DNA from: Dipteris shenzhenensis
Lineage: Eukaryota > Polypodiophyta > Polypodiopsida > Gleicheniales
Assembly (NCBI GenBank): GCA_047967505.1
Contig: CM106539.1
Direction: 5' to 3' (one strand)
DNA length: 64,000 nucleotides
The translations under genes were made by a program, and so were the position numbers. The notes beneath the pieces are model-generated. The model had not been told where the DNA came from. It ran no database searches and saw nothing but the letters and a program-made list of their open reading frames with translations. This document shows, one piece after another, positions 45,815 to 56,915 of this stretch. Within the stretch, counting starts at the first letter, position 1. Each line of letters begins with the position of its first letter.

Positions 45815-47387
45815 CTAGAGATGCGGTCTGGCAGCATTTACTAGTGTTGGTCACACCAGAGATGATATGCTCACTTGATGCACGATTTACCAACACAGAA
45901 TTCACGACTTCTCTCACTCTTTTGGGCACTCTCTACAAAATTCTTGCGAAGGCAATCAGCATCAGATCGCAGCCCCTTCTTCCAGACCTCATCCATGATA
46001 CTCAAACAGGCTTTGTGCATGGCAGGAGCATATTTGATAACATCTTTTCCTTTTGGGAAGCCTCAGAGTGGGCTATGCAGAGAGCAGGCAGAGGTTGGCA
46101 ATTCTACTCTTGGACTTTGAGAAAGCCTATGATAGAGTAGATTGGGGTTTTCTTGAGGGCACTCTTCTATGATTCGGATTTTCAAATGCATGGATAAGAG
46201 GGGTGGCCTCCCTTTACAGATCAGCCCACAGCCAGGTTTTGATTGGAGGGGTAAGGGGTGACAGGTTTCTGATTTCCAGATCAGCCCGTCAGGGAGGCCC
46301 TTTATCCCCCTTCCTTTCTCTTTTTGTGGCTGAAGCTACGAGTATTTTTCTTAGATCTCAAGCTGGTTTATATGGGCTGAGATTGCCCTTGAGACAGGAT
46401 GGTTCCTTTTTTCGCCAGAGAGTGGAGATTTCAGGCAGGCAGGACCAGTGCAGGATTTGCAGGACCTCGGGACACTTTGTCAGGGATTGCCCCAGGAAGA
46501 AGAAAAGGCCTAAGAAGCCCTCTGGTACAGCTACCGCCTCAGGGCATCGACAGGGGGGACAGGGGGGGGGATTAGACCCGGCACTTGCCCCTCGACCTCG
46601 ACAGAGGGGTGGTACAGGTCCAGCTCCTGCTCCTCGTTCTTCACGTGGCGGTCCTGCTCAGTCAGGTGGTGGTACAGGTCCAGTACTTATTCCTCGGCCT
46701 CGACAGGGGGGTGGTACAGGTCCTTCACCTGCTCCTCGACCCCCACCTCCCTCAGGCACACGTGACGCTTTACAGTGGGTTCCAGTACGTGTGCAAGTCC
46801 CTCCTTCAGTTCACGAGGGTACCTTAGTAGACTCTGCTTCACCTCGAGCTGTCCTTCCTGTCTCACCTTGCACAGTTTGAGACGCTGAAGCTTCGACCTT
46901 CTCCCCAGTTGCAGCTTCTTCCTTAGATCCAACAGTGCCAGATGTTCCTCTTGAGGACAGAGAGATCTCCGCGGCTGGGCAGACATAGGGTAGAGAGCAT
47001 TCCTCACTCCCTCCCTTGGATAACACTGTTGATCCTCTTCCCTCACAAGGGATCCTTCGTACTCCGGTGTCTGGATTGCTCCACAGGAACTCGTTTTCAG
47101 CCTTGGCAGAGAGTTCAGATTTCCCAGAGGAGGACTTTGTGCCCGCTACTTTTGGGGAGCCAGTGGTTGGGTTTCCTATTGACAGGGCTTCTTCTTCAGG
47201 TGCCAGGATTCTTTCCCCTATTGACTTTCCACCACTGGGTTCCTTCCCTCCCTCCTCGAGCAGGAGGTCTTCCCCTGTTGAGGGGTTGTTTCCGCCACTA
47301 GGTCGGGTAAGGTGTTCCACTCTACATCCTCCCGTCTTTTAGGATTATCAGTTGGAACATACAGGGCCTAGGTGGCGTCCCACAAAG
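45815..47387 (+). mobile_element. Rearranged LINE fragment inside the satellite
   Basis: About 45840-46385 is reverse transcriptase: LLGTLYKILAKAISI, QTGFVHGRSIFDNIF, a frameshift through KAYDRVDWGF, then LYRSAHSQVLIGGVRGDRF and RQGGPLSPFLSLF. It then passes without a break into ORF1-type sequence: a CCHC knuckle CRICRTSGHFVRDC, Arg/Lys, a Gly/Pro-rich repeat tract (46540-46760), a Ser/Pro region, and at about 47340 ISWNIQGLGGVPQR, the first residues of a LINE endonuclease, before satellite resumes. RT therefore lies upstream of ORF1 and the EN start, the reverse of normal LINE order. Confidence 0.75.
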
Positions 47388-49148
47388 GTCATGGTATGAG
47401 ATTGGCACCACTGCCATTCTCCACTGGTGGCATTCTCCACAAAGATTGAAACAATTCCATATGATCTCTACACAGCAGAGATAGTGATCACTATATAGAA
47501 GAATGCACATGTGAGTTTAGGCTTCTCAATGCCATTTCTTAGGGACTAATAAGAGATTGGCACCACTGCCATTCTCCACTTGTACAAATGTTTACCCTAC
47601 TATTCTAGGAGGGGTATTCTAGTGATCATAGGAGAATGGTTTCCGATTCCAATCCACATGTGAGTTTCATGATCTCAGTGTCATTATGTAGTTGCTAGCC
47701 TGAGATTGGCATCACTGCCATTCTCCACTACTAGACAAACTAAACCTATAGATTGACATTCCACTAATTTTATTGGCTACACATGTGAGTTCAGGCTTCA
47801 CAGTGCCATTTTCTAGGGCCTAACGAGAGATTGGCACCATTGTCATTCTCCACTTGTACAAATGTTTACCCTAATATTCTAGGAGGGGTATTCCAAGGAT
47901 CATAGGAGTATTCCAAGGAGGGGTATTCCAAGGATCATAGGGGTATTCCACATGTGAGATTTTCACCACTGCCATTCTCCACTGGTGGCATTCTCTACAG
48001 AGATTGACACAATCGCATATGATCTCTACACAGCGGAGACTGTGATCACTACATAGAAGAATGCACATGTGAGTTTAGGTTTCTCAATGCCATTTTCTAG
48101 GGCCTAATAAGAGATTGGCACCACTGCCATTCTCCACTTATACAAATGTTTACCCTACTATTCTAGGAGGGCTGTTCCAGTGATCATAGGAGAATGGTGT
48201 CCGATTCCAATCCACATGTGAGTTTGATGATCTCAGTGTGATTATGTAGTTGCCAGCATGAGATTGGCATCACTACCATTCTCCACTAGTGGTAGTGCCA
48301 ATACACATGTGAGTTTAGGATTCCTTGTGCATGTTTTCAGGTCATGGTATGAGATTGGCACCACTGCCATTCTCTACTGGTGGCATTCTCCATAGAGATT
48401 GACACAATTCCATATGATCTCTACATAGCGGAGACAGTGATCACTACATAGAAGAATGCAAATGTGAGTTTAGGCTTCTCAATGCCATTTCTTAGGGCCT
48501 AATAAGAGATTGGCACCACTGCCATTCTTCACTTGTACAAATGTTTACCCTACTATTCTAGGAGGGGTATTCCAGTGATCATAGGAGAATGGTTTCCGAT
48601 TCCAATCCACATGTGAGTTTGATGATCTCAGTGTCATTATGTAGTTGCCAGCCTGAGATTGGCATCACTACCATTCACCACTAGTGGTAATCTAGGCAAA
48701 CTAAACCTATAGATTGACATTCCACTAATTTTATTGGTTGCACATGTGAGTTTAGGCTTCACAGTGCTATTTTCTAGGGCCTAATAAGAGATTGGCACCA
48801 CTGCCATTCTCCACTTGTACAAATGTTTACCCTAATATTTTAGGAGGGGTATTCCAAGGATCATAGGAGAATGGTGCCCGATTCCAATCCACATGTGAGT
48901 TTGAGGATCTCAGTGTCATTATGTAGTTGCCTGCATGAGATTGGCATCACTACAATTCTCCACTAATGGCAGTCTAGACAAACTAAACTTGTAGATTGAC
49001 ATTCCAGTAATTTTATTGGCTGCAGTAGTATAATGGCAAAAGTGCCAATGCACATGTGAGTTTAGGATTCCTTGTGCCATTTTTAAGGTCTTGGTATGAG
49101 ATTGGCACCACTGCCATTCTCCACAAAGATTGACACAAATCCATTCTC

Positions 49149-49262
49149 CAGTGGTGCCAATCTCTTATTAGGCCCTAGAAAATGGCATTGAGAAGCATGC
49201 ACATGTGAGTTTAGGCTTCTCAATGCCATTTTCTAAAGCCTAATAATAGATTGGCACCACTG
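49149..49262. repeat. Inverted satellite piece forming a long hairpin
   Basis: 49149-49196 is the reverse complement of the monomer segment that follows in direct orientation at 49212-49262. Shared blocks are GGTGCCAATCTCTTATTAGG on the left and its complement around AATAATAGATTGGCACC on the right. The loop is about 15-18 bp. Confidence 0.8.
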
Positions 49263-51289
49263 CCATTCTCCACTTGTACAACTGTTTACCCTACTATTCT
49301 AGGTGGGGTATTCCAGTGATCATAGGAGAATGGTGTCCGATTGCAATCCACATGTGAGTTTGATGATCTTAGTGTCATTATGTAGGTGCATGCATGAGAT
49401 TGGCATCACTGCCATTCTCCATTAGTGGTAATCTAGACAAACTAAACCTATAGATTGACATTCCACTAATTTTGTTGGCTGTAGTGGGATAATGGCAAAA
49501 GTGCCAATGCACATGTGAGTTTAGGATTCCTTGTGCATGTTTTCAGGTCAGGATTCCTTGTGCCATTTTTTAGGTCTTGGTTTGAGATTGGCACCACTGC
49601 CATTCTCCACTGGTGGCATTCTCCACAAATATTGACACATATCCATATAATCTCTACACAAATGAGACTGTGATCACTACATAGGAGGAAAGTTGAATTT
49701 CCCTAATCTACCCTATATTCTAGGAGGGGTATTCTAGTCATCATATGAGAATGGTGCCCAGTCCCAATCCACATGTGAGTTTGAGGATATTATTGCCATT
49801 ATGTAGGTCCTTGCATGACATTAACATCACTGCCATTCTCCACTGGTGGCAATCTACCAAAACTAAACATGTGGATTGACATTCCACTGATTTTATTGGT
49901 AGTAGGATAATGGCAAAAGTTCCAATGCACATGCAAGTGTAGGATTCCTTGTGTAGCACTGGTATGAGATTGGTAGCACTACCATTCTCCCACTGGTGGC
50001 ATTCTCCACAAAGATTGACAGAAATCCATATGATCTCTACACAAATCAGACTATGATCACTACAATGATCCCTCATCTACCCTATACATTTCAAAGATGA
50101 AGTTACTCTACAATTGGAGACTGGCATCTAAAAGAAGAATATCTTGCCATAATCTACCCTACACATTTTGGGCCACTATGGCAGTGGGAGAATGGCATTT
50201 AAAATATGAGATATCACTAAGAGAATGGAATTTCAAAGATGAATTTCAAGATATCACTGAGAGAGTCTTATAGGAAATCCAAGGCCACAACCTACATTAG
50301 CTAACATGGACATTGACACAATGTTGGAGAATGGCATACTCAAAGTTGCACTTCTTCACATGATCTATCCTATACATTGATCAGATGGGACTAGAAGAAT
50401 GATGTTTTAGAGAATGGCACCACTGCCATTCTCCACCGGTGGAACATAGAAGAATGCACATGTGAGTTTAGGCTTCTTAGTGCCATTTTCTAGGGCCCAA
50501 TAAGAGGTTGGCACCAGTGCCATTCTCCACTGGTAGAAATGTCTACCCTAATATTCTAGGAGGGGTATTCCAGTCATCACAGGAGAATGGTGTCAAATTC
50601 CAATCCACATGTGAGTTTGAATTTCACATTTTTGGCTATATTCTGCCATATGTATTGATCAAGATATCACTAAGAGAGTGGAATTTTAAAGATGAATTCC
50701 ACATTTCTTGCAAGTCCACCAATGTGCAGTGATCACATAACAATAGGGTAGTGGCATTCCAGTGGTCATATTGGCACTAGGAGAATGGCACAGGTGCCAA
50801 TCTACATGTAAGTTTAGGGTTTACAGTGCTACTTTCCAGGTTCTATTGGCACCACTGCCATTCTCCACTAGTGGCCATCTCCACATACTCACATGTAGAT
50901 TGGCACTTGTGCCATATGGCCACTACATAGGAGAGTCTTATAAGAAGTCCAAGGCCACAATCTCCATAAAATCACATGGACAGTGACACAATGTTGGAGA
51001 ATGGCATACTCAAAGTTGCACTTCTTCACATGATCTACCCTATAGATTAATTAGATGGGACTAGAAGAATGATTTTTTAGAGAATGGCACCACTGCCATT
51101 CTCCACCAGTGGAAGATCGAAGAATGCACATGTGAGTTTAGGCTTCTCAATGCCATTTTCTAGGGCCCAATAAGAGATTGGCACCATTGCCATTCTCCCT
51201 TGGTACAGTTGTTTACCCTAATATTCTAGGAGGGGTTTGTGTACGAGGAGATCAACAGCACGGCATACAAGGAGATCAAGATAGGGCAA

Positions 51290-52600
51290 TGAGAGAGACG
51301 AAGGAGAAGGTAGGTGGGTACTAGGGTTCTTCAATTTTTTAGTTTAACATTTTGCATTTCTTTAAAAAACAAATTTAACAAGTTTAATATATTTAACCTA
51401 TCCTACCTATGCACTTTTTTTAAATGTAACCTATTTAATCTATGAAGCTCCTTTTCTTCCCTTCATCCGCTCCTTTTCTATACATTATCTTAGCATATTG
51501 TGCATCTAGATGTCTAGACCGTGGGTAGTAGTAGTTCATCTACACCAAGTTTGTCTTTTGGATCTATTTCTAATGCTACTAATGTTTTATAATATCCGAA
51601 TCGATTTTGAATGCAATTTTAAAAGTATAATTGAAAGCATCAAGGGACATTTTGGGGTCATAAAAGGTCCCCCTAAAGCTTTTCTTCCATCTATTTAATC
51701 TATGCTACTCTTTTTCTTCCACCTATTTAATCTATGCTGCTCCTTTTCTTCCACCTATGCAAGCCGATTTTTTTTTTTTAATGTAGAGAAAAATCGGACG
51801 CTCGTCAACTAATTCAGTTTGCAACTTTAAAATTTACTTTTACTGGACCTTGATCAAGGTAAGCATACTCTAACATAAAAATATGTAACTCGGCATAACT
51901 AAGCTAACATGAATAAACTCACACAACTGAAGTAATATTGACCAAGTATTTAGCTTATGCTTGTCTTTTATTTAACATATTTCTTTTATTTAGCCTATGC
52001 ATATATTTTGTTTAACATACTTAACCTATGCATTTCTTTTATTTAACATATCTAAGCTATGCATTTCTTTTATTTAACATATTTCTTTTATTTAGCCTAT
52101 GCATATATTTTGTTTAACATACTTAACCTATGAATTTCTTTTATTTAACATATCTAAACTATGCATTTCTTTTATTTAACATATTTTCCCTATGCATTTA
52201 TTTTATTTCTTTCATTTAACATATCTAACCTATGCATTTCTTTTATTTCTATTTTACATTGTCCTCACGCCTTTTATTTAACCTATTCTCATCTTCCTTT
52301 AAAAAAATCCATAGCTTGAGATCTAATGATGAGCATGATTACAATTTTTTTTTAACATGGAGAAAAATCACATGCTCATCAACTAATTTAATCTACAACT
52401 TAAAATTTTACATTACTTGGACCTTAATTAAGAAAAACATAATCTAACATAAAATTTGTAACTTAACCAACCTAGCATAACCAAACTAATGTGAATAAAC
52501 TCACATAACGAGCTAGGTTTCATAAAGTAATATCGATCAACTTTACCACATATATGAATAAATGGAAGTAAAATAGTGTATGGTCTCAAATGAATACCAC
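51290..52600. repeat. A/T-rich stretch with TTTATTTAACATA repeats and a duplicated module
   Basis: From about 51960 to 52250 variants of CTATGCATTTCTTTTATTTAACATA recur about every 35-50 bp. A module beginning with a T-run and GAGAAAAATC at about 51768-51955 reappears diverged at 52345-52535 (shared words CATCAACTAATT, TGGACCTT, TGAATAAACTCACA). No coding sequence is recognised. Confidence 0.65.
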
Positions 52601-52603
52601 GTT

Positions 52604-52627
52604 CACACACACACACACACACACACA
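52604..52627. repeat. (CA)n microsatellite
   Basis: A CA run of about 24 bp. A shorter run lies at about 53093-53105 in the same context (GTGTATGGT.TCAAA..AGTACCA), so the flank was duplicated as well. Confidence 0.9.
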
Positions 52628-52657
52628 AAGTCTATGGTCTCAAGTTCTGGCATTGCA

Positions 52658-53905
52658 ATGGGAGAATGGCACTAGTGCCATCCTCCAATCTCCCCATTTT
52701 GCAAAGCTAAAAATTTTTAAATTTTAAATTTGCTCCACTTCCATCCTCCCATTGCAATGTCCCAATTCAAAACTTTGGCTTTGCAAAGGGGGAATGGCAC
52801 TAGTGCCATTCTCCCATTGTGATTTCCCGATTCAAATCTTGGCTGTGCAAAGGGAAAATGGCACTAGTGCCATTCTCCCAGATTCAAAGTTTTGCTTCAG
52901 AGTCAAAATGGCACCAATGAAAATATGAATCAGGGTATTGCATTGGGAGAATGGCACCAATGCCATTCTCCCAATGGAATGTCCTGATTCAAAATTTTGG
53001 CTTCATAAAGGTAGAAGGGCACCAGTGCTATTCTCCCATTGGAATGTCCTACAGATAAAAATAGTGTATGGTTTCAAAGGAGTACCATGTTTACACACAC
53101 ACACAATGTATGGTTTCAATTTTCGGCATTGCAATGGGAGAATGGCACTAGTGCCATTCTCCATTTTCCTATTACAAAGCCAAAATTTTTAAATTTTAAA
53201 TTTGCACCACTGCCATTCTCTTGTTGCAATGTCCTGATTCAAAACTTTGGTTGTGCCATTCTCCCCATGCAATGTTGTGATTCAAAATTTCTACTTCACA
53301 AAGACAGTATGGCACTAGTGCCATTCTCCCATTGCAGTGTCATGATTCAAAATCTTCACTTTGCAAAGGGAAAATGGCATGAGTGCCAGTCTCCCAATGC
53401 AATGTCTTGAATCAAAGTTTGCCTTCATAAAGGGAGAATGGCAGTGCCATTCTCCCATTGCAATGTCCTGATATAAAATTTTGGCTTTGCAAAGGGAGCA
53501 TGGCACCATTGGCATTCTCCCAAGGCAAAGTCCCAAGTCAAAATTTTGTCTTCCAAAGGAAGAATGGCACTAGTTTGTTCTCCTCTTATGAAGACAAATG
53601 CTTTTCTCAAGTCAGTGCATGGGGAGAATAGCACTGGTGCCATTCCCTTCTCAAATAAATTTTTTGGAATTAGGACATCGCAATGCTAGAATGGCACTCA
53701 TGCGATTCTCCCATCTCAAAGACAAATTTTTAATCATGACATTGTAGTGGGAGAATGGCACAAGTGCGATTCTCTGGTTGCAAAGCAAAAATTTAGGACA
53801 TTGTAACAGGAGAATGGCACTAGTGCCACTCCCTCTACAAATTTCAAAATTTGAGAGCTTTGTAATGGGAGAATGGCACCTAGTCCATTCTCCCATTGCA
53901 TTGTT
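52658..53905. repeat. Palindrome array (AATGGCAC/GTGCCATT family)
   Basis: About eighteen dyads in 1.25 kb, each flanked by words such as CATTGCAATGTC.TGATTCAAAATTTTGGC. The best copies are 53137-53162 (26 bp perfect, arms GGAGAATGGCACT) and 52941-52976 (16-bp arms CATTGGGAGAATGGCA around CCAA). Spacing is 40-90 bp. The sequences between dyads also resemble each other, so this is a tandem array with no unique spacers. Peptides such as HWENGT and MALVPFSHC in the open frames are by-products. Confidence 0.9.
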
Positions 53906-54789
53906 GTAATTCAAAAGATTGGCTCTCTCATTTTATGAAGCTAGAATTTGCACACTTGAATGTCATTAGACTTCGTATGTCTTAGTAAATGCATTGTTTT
54001 TCTCAAGGTATACACATAATTACATGGCTACTACCTTTCTCTATGTTTTGATTTATTCAATTGGACTATAGTGTGATCCATTAGAGTGCTTAACACATAG
54101 GAATAAGTTTAAATACTATAAGAACAAATAGAAGAGGATGATCAATTCCTTTAGCTCATCATGGACATGGAAAATGATTCATGTATGGCAATTGAAGTAA
54201 GGTTGAACCAATCATGACATCATGGTGATATGCCTTGTAGCTCATGTGGCCTTTCTAAATGTGACATAATTAGGGAATACGAGGCTTCAAAAAAAGGGAG
54301 TAGACGAGAAGATCAAAGGCAAAGTAGCAAGCTGTGGTTGTTGGAGATGATGGTAAGGTTGAGAATCACAAAAGAAACAAGGTTTGTAATGACATGGCAT
54401 ATTGTTTGGGTCAGACCACTATGAATGAAAAGTTTTGAGAGCTTCTCTCCACAAAAGTATTAAATATACAAGGGAATAATCTAAGGTAGCAATGTTGTGC
54501 AATGTTTGCAAACTATAACATAAATAAAGATGCCAATATCAGCAAATGAGCTTTTTTTTAAGAGATTAGATCTCATGATGTTATTGAATTTGGATGGCAT
54601 TAGATCCCATGATGAGAAATTTGTAATAGCATCAACAATATTGGGGATTCAAAGGAGAAATTCATACTAACAAATTCTTTCCTTGGGTTTGAGGAGGAAG
54701 GGTTATTGCCCCTATCCACATGCCATAGACTACCACATAGAAGTCCCATCACAGAAGAGGTCAAGGACCTTGTAGTTTGCTTTTGGACC
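53906..54789. other. No feature recognised
   Basis: A/T-rich sequence with one short plus-strand frame (54230-54424) of no known family. It separates the palindrome array from the LTR remnants. Confidence 0.4.
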
Positions 54790-54973
54790 ACTGAGATGAT
54801 AAAGTGGGGAGTGAGAAAGAGAGAGAGAGAGGAGTCCACACAATATAGCTACCTATACAATATGTTGTATTGAACACAAACATGAATATATACATGAGAT
54901 CCCACTTAGGTTTAGGGTTAGGGTTTGCCCCTAATGCCCTTTAGGTATGGTGCAATTTACACCATTCTCAACA
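54790..54973 (-). repeat. LTR remnant, same family as the copia E LTR
   Basis: On the minus strand it starts TGTTGAGAATGGTGTAAATT after a purine tract (AAGTGGGG), carries a TTTAGGGTTAGGGTTT complement at 54911-54926 and ends in a CTCTCTCT-rich part. It is similar to 56900-57062. The lower end is not certain. Upstream on the same strand (54974-55590) may be 3' internal sequence of that lost element. Confidence 0.65.
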
Positions 54974-55589
54974 CCCCACTTAAATTGTATTGGTTAAGTA
55001 GAGGGTGGATGTATAAGACCTTTTTGTGTATTTTGTTTGGTGCATATGATAGTATCCAAAATTGAAAAAAATCAGAGTAGGGTGGAAGCACGTCAACTTA
55101 CTACGCTTTTTATGTTTTTTAGCATTGACTAGATAGCATGAGTTGAAAGCACACACATTTGAGAATGATTCATATTCATTTGATATTTTTATTTTATAAA
55201 ATAATGTTTAAGAGTACATGAATAATCATAACAAAGCATGGCCTTACTCTCAAAACTGAATCCAAGTGAAGTTGAATGACACTTAGGAGCCTTTAGTGAG
55301 GAGCTCAAAAAGTAGGAGGGTGCAAATTCTATAACAGGTGGCGTGCTTGCATGACCTGGTCACCATGGTTGGGAAGGGAAGGAGTGGCAGGCATGGGTTC
55401 CACAACTTTAAGGAGGGAAGGAGGCACATGAGAGAACATGTTGGAGAGAAGCGAGCCAACAGCTCCGAAGAACACTACTAATAGAAAAGAGGAAGCTGCT
55501 CCTATAGACTCATCAGAAAGGGATGTAGCCAAAGGTTTGCCCAAAAGCAAAAGACAAAACCACTACAAAGAGGAGGAGAGTTGACATGC

Positions 55590-56915
55590 AAGCCTCTTCT
55601 ACTACTTGTTCGTCCTTTTTCTGTACTTTCTGTACCTACAAGTTCAACAGATTAAAAAATCATTCAAGCATCCAAAGGAGGGGTATTGTTACTCCAATAC
55701 ACCAATTATTAACACTCCAATAGTCAATGAAGAAGTACCAATGATCACTATCAAAGTCAAGAAGCAGACTATACTAGGTGTGATAGTAGATGGTGGCCTG
55801 GAGTAAATATTATTTTGGAAGAAATTGCTATGAGGTTGAAGTTCAAGTCCTTCAAATCATCTCCCTTTCAAGTATGTATGGTGGATCGATGGCCTATAGT
55901 CCCAAAAGGTATGCTGCAGGACGTTGCTATCTTTGAAGGTGGTATTTATTATACATTTAGTTTATTATAATTGGCATGGAGCAAATTGTGTACCCAATAC
56001 TGTTGGGATGACCTTGTATTAAAAGTGCAAAAGTACTCCATGATTAAGAAATGATCATCAAAATAGATAACCAAGATGTATGCATTTCTACATAGTACAA
56101 ACCCTTGAAAGACTTTGAGCAGTTATTGGCCTAAGGATTTGCAAACAAATTCATCTCCTTAGGATGTCCAATCAAGACTAATGGAACTACAAATACTTCC
56201 TATCAGTGAGATTGATATTTTTCAAGTGGTTGTAGACATCAAACATAAATTAAACACTGAGCAGAGTGCCAATCAAAAAGATCTATTCCTGAGTAACTTC
56301 AAGACATTGAAGGGGAAAGGAAGCTACTTGAGATACCAATAACCATTACACGACTCAGTACTGAATTGGTGCAAAATCCAACCCAAGAACTTAATCTCAG
56401 AACAAAATAAAAACTTGCAATGGTCATGGTAAGTGCCAAACTCTCTTCTGAGAAATTAAAGGTTATCAAAGAACTGTTCATAAGGTACAAGGACATTTTT
56501 ACCTAGAATTACATGGACCTACAAGGAGTAGTGTATGGGTTTTGAAAAGTCAAGCAGCAACTACACCCATTTTGAGGAAACTGAGATGGGATGTCATTTT
56601 CTAGGTGCATGTTGATGCTTCTGGTTATGCACTAGGCATTATCTTGGCTCAACCAAATGGTCAATTGGATTATCCAATCTATTATGCCAGTCAACTATTG
56701 ACTCCCATTGAGTCTAACTATAGTACCACTGAGAGAGAAGCTTTGAGTATAGTGCAAAAACTAAGGAAGTATTTACTTGGTAACCCTTTTGTGTTTTATG
56801 TGTATAATCAAGCATTACTTTATTTAATCAATAAATTTGTTCTTCAAGGATTCCTCATGCATTGGATGCTCCTTCTCCCACAGTTCAATTTTTATAAAAT
56901 GGAGATGAGAGTAGG
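55590..56915 (+). mobile_element. Ty3/gypsy relic: protease and RNase H
   Basis: About 55700-55980 is the aspartic protease region (VPMITIKVKKQTILGVIVDG then G, in place of D-S/T-G, with the following 'GRPW' part decayed). About 56200-56560 is the pre-RT linker (VIKELFIRYKDIF). 56605-56900 is RNase H (HVDASGYALGIILAQPNGQL, YYASQLLTPIESNYSTTERE, ALSIVQKLRKYLLG). Most of the reverse transcriptase is deleted. The right end joins the LTR of copia E. Confidence 0.7.

Larger units (their letters stand above)
41930..51240. repeat. Tandem satellite array, monomer about 465 bp (trimer of about 155 bp)
   Basis: The marker CACATGTGAGTTTAGGCTTC recurs at 42391, 43530, 43955, 44420, 45561, 47506, 48064, 49200, 50457 and 51127, with degenerate copies at 42856 and 48460; the basic spacing is 465 bp. 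Within one monomer CACATGTGAGTTT occurs three times (44420, 44569, 44730), each followed 45-50 bp later by GATTGGCA..ACTGCCATTCTC, so the monomer is a trimer of about 155-bp units. Partial monomers and local duplications are common; 49.6-51.2 kb is more diverged. Gypsy and LINE fragments interrupt it. Recurrent 65-73-codon minus-strand frames (MCILLCSDHSL...) are by-products of the monomer. Confidence 0.9.

Noticed and set aside
42663-50076. Recurrent minus-strand frames of 62-73 codons (MCILLCSDHSL...) as a gene family
   Set aside because: They repeat because the satellite monomer repeats, start and stop at different places, and match no domain. They are by-products of the array.
52658-53905. 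CRISPR-like array (palindromic repeats with spacers)
   Set aside because: The setting is a plant nuclear genome, the sequences between the dyads resemble each other instead of being unique, repeats vary in length, and no cas genes are present.
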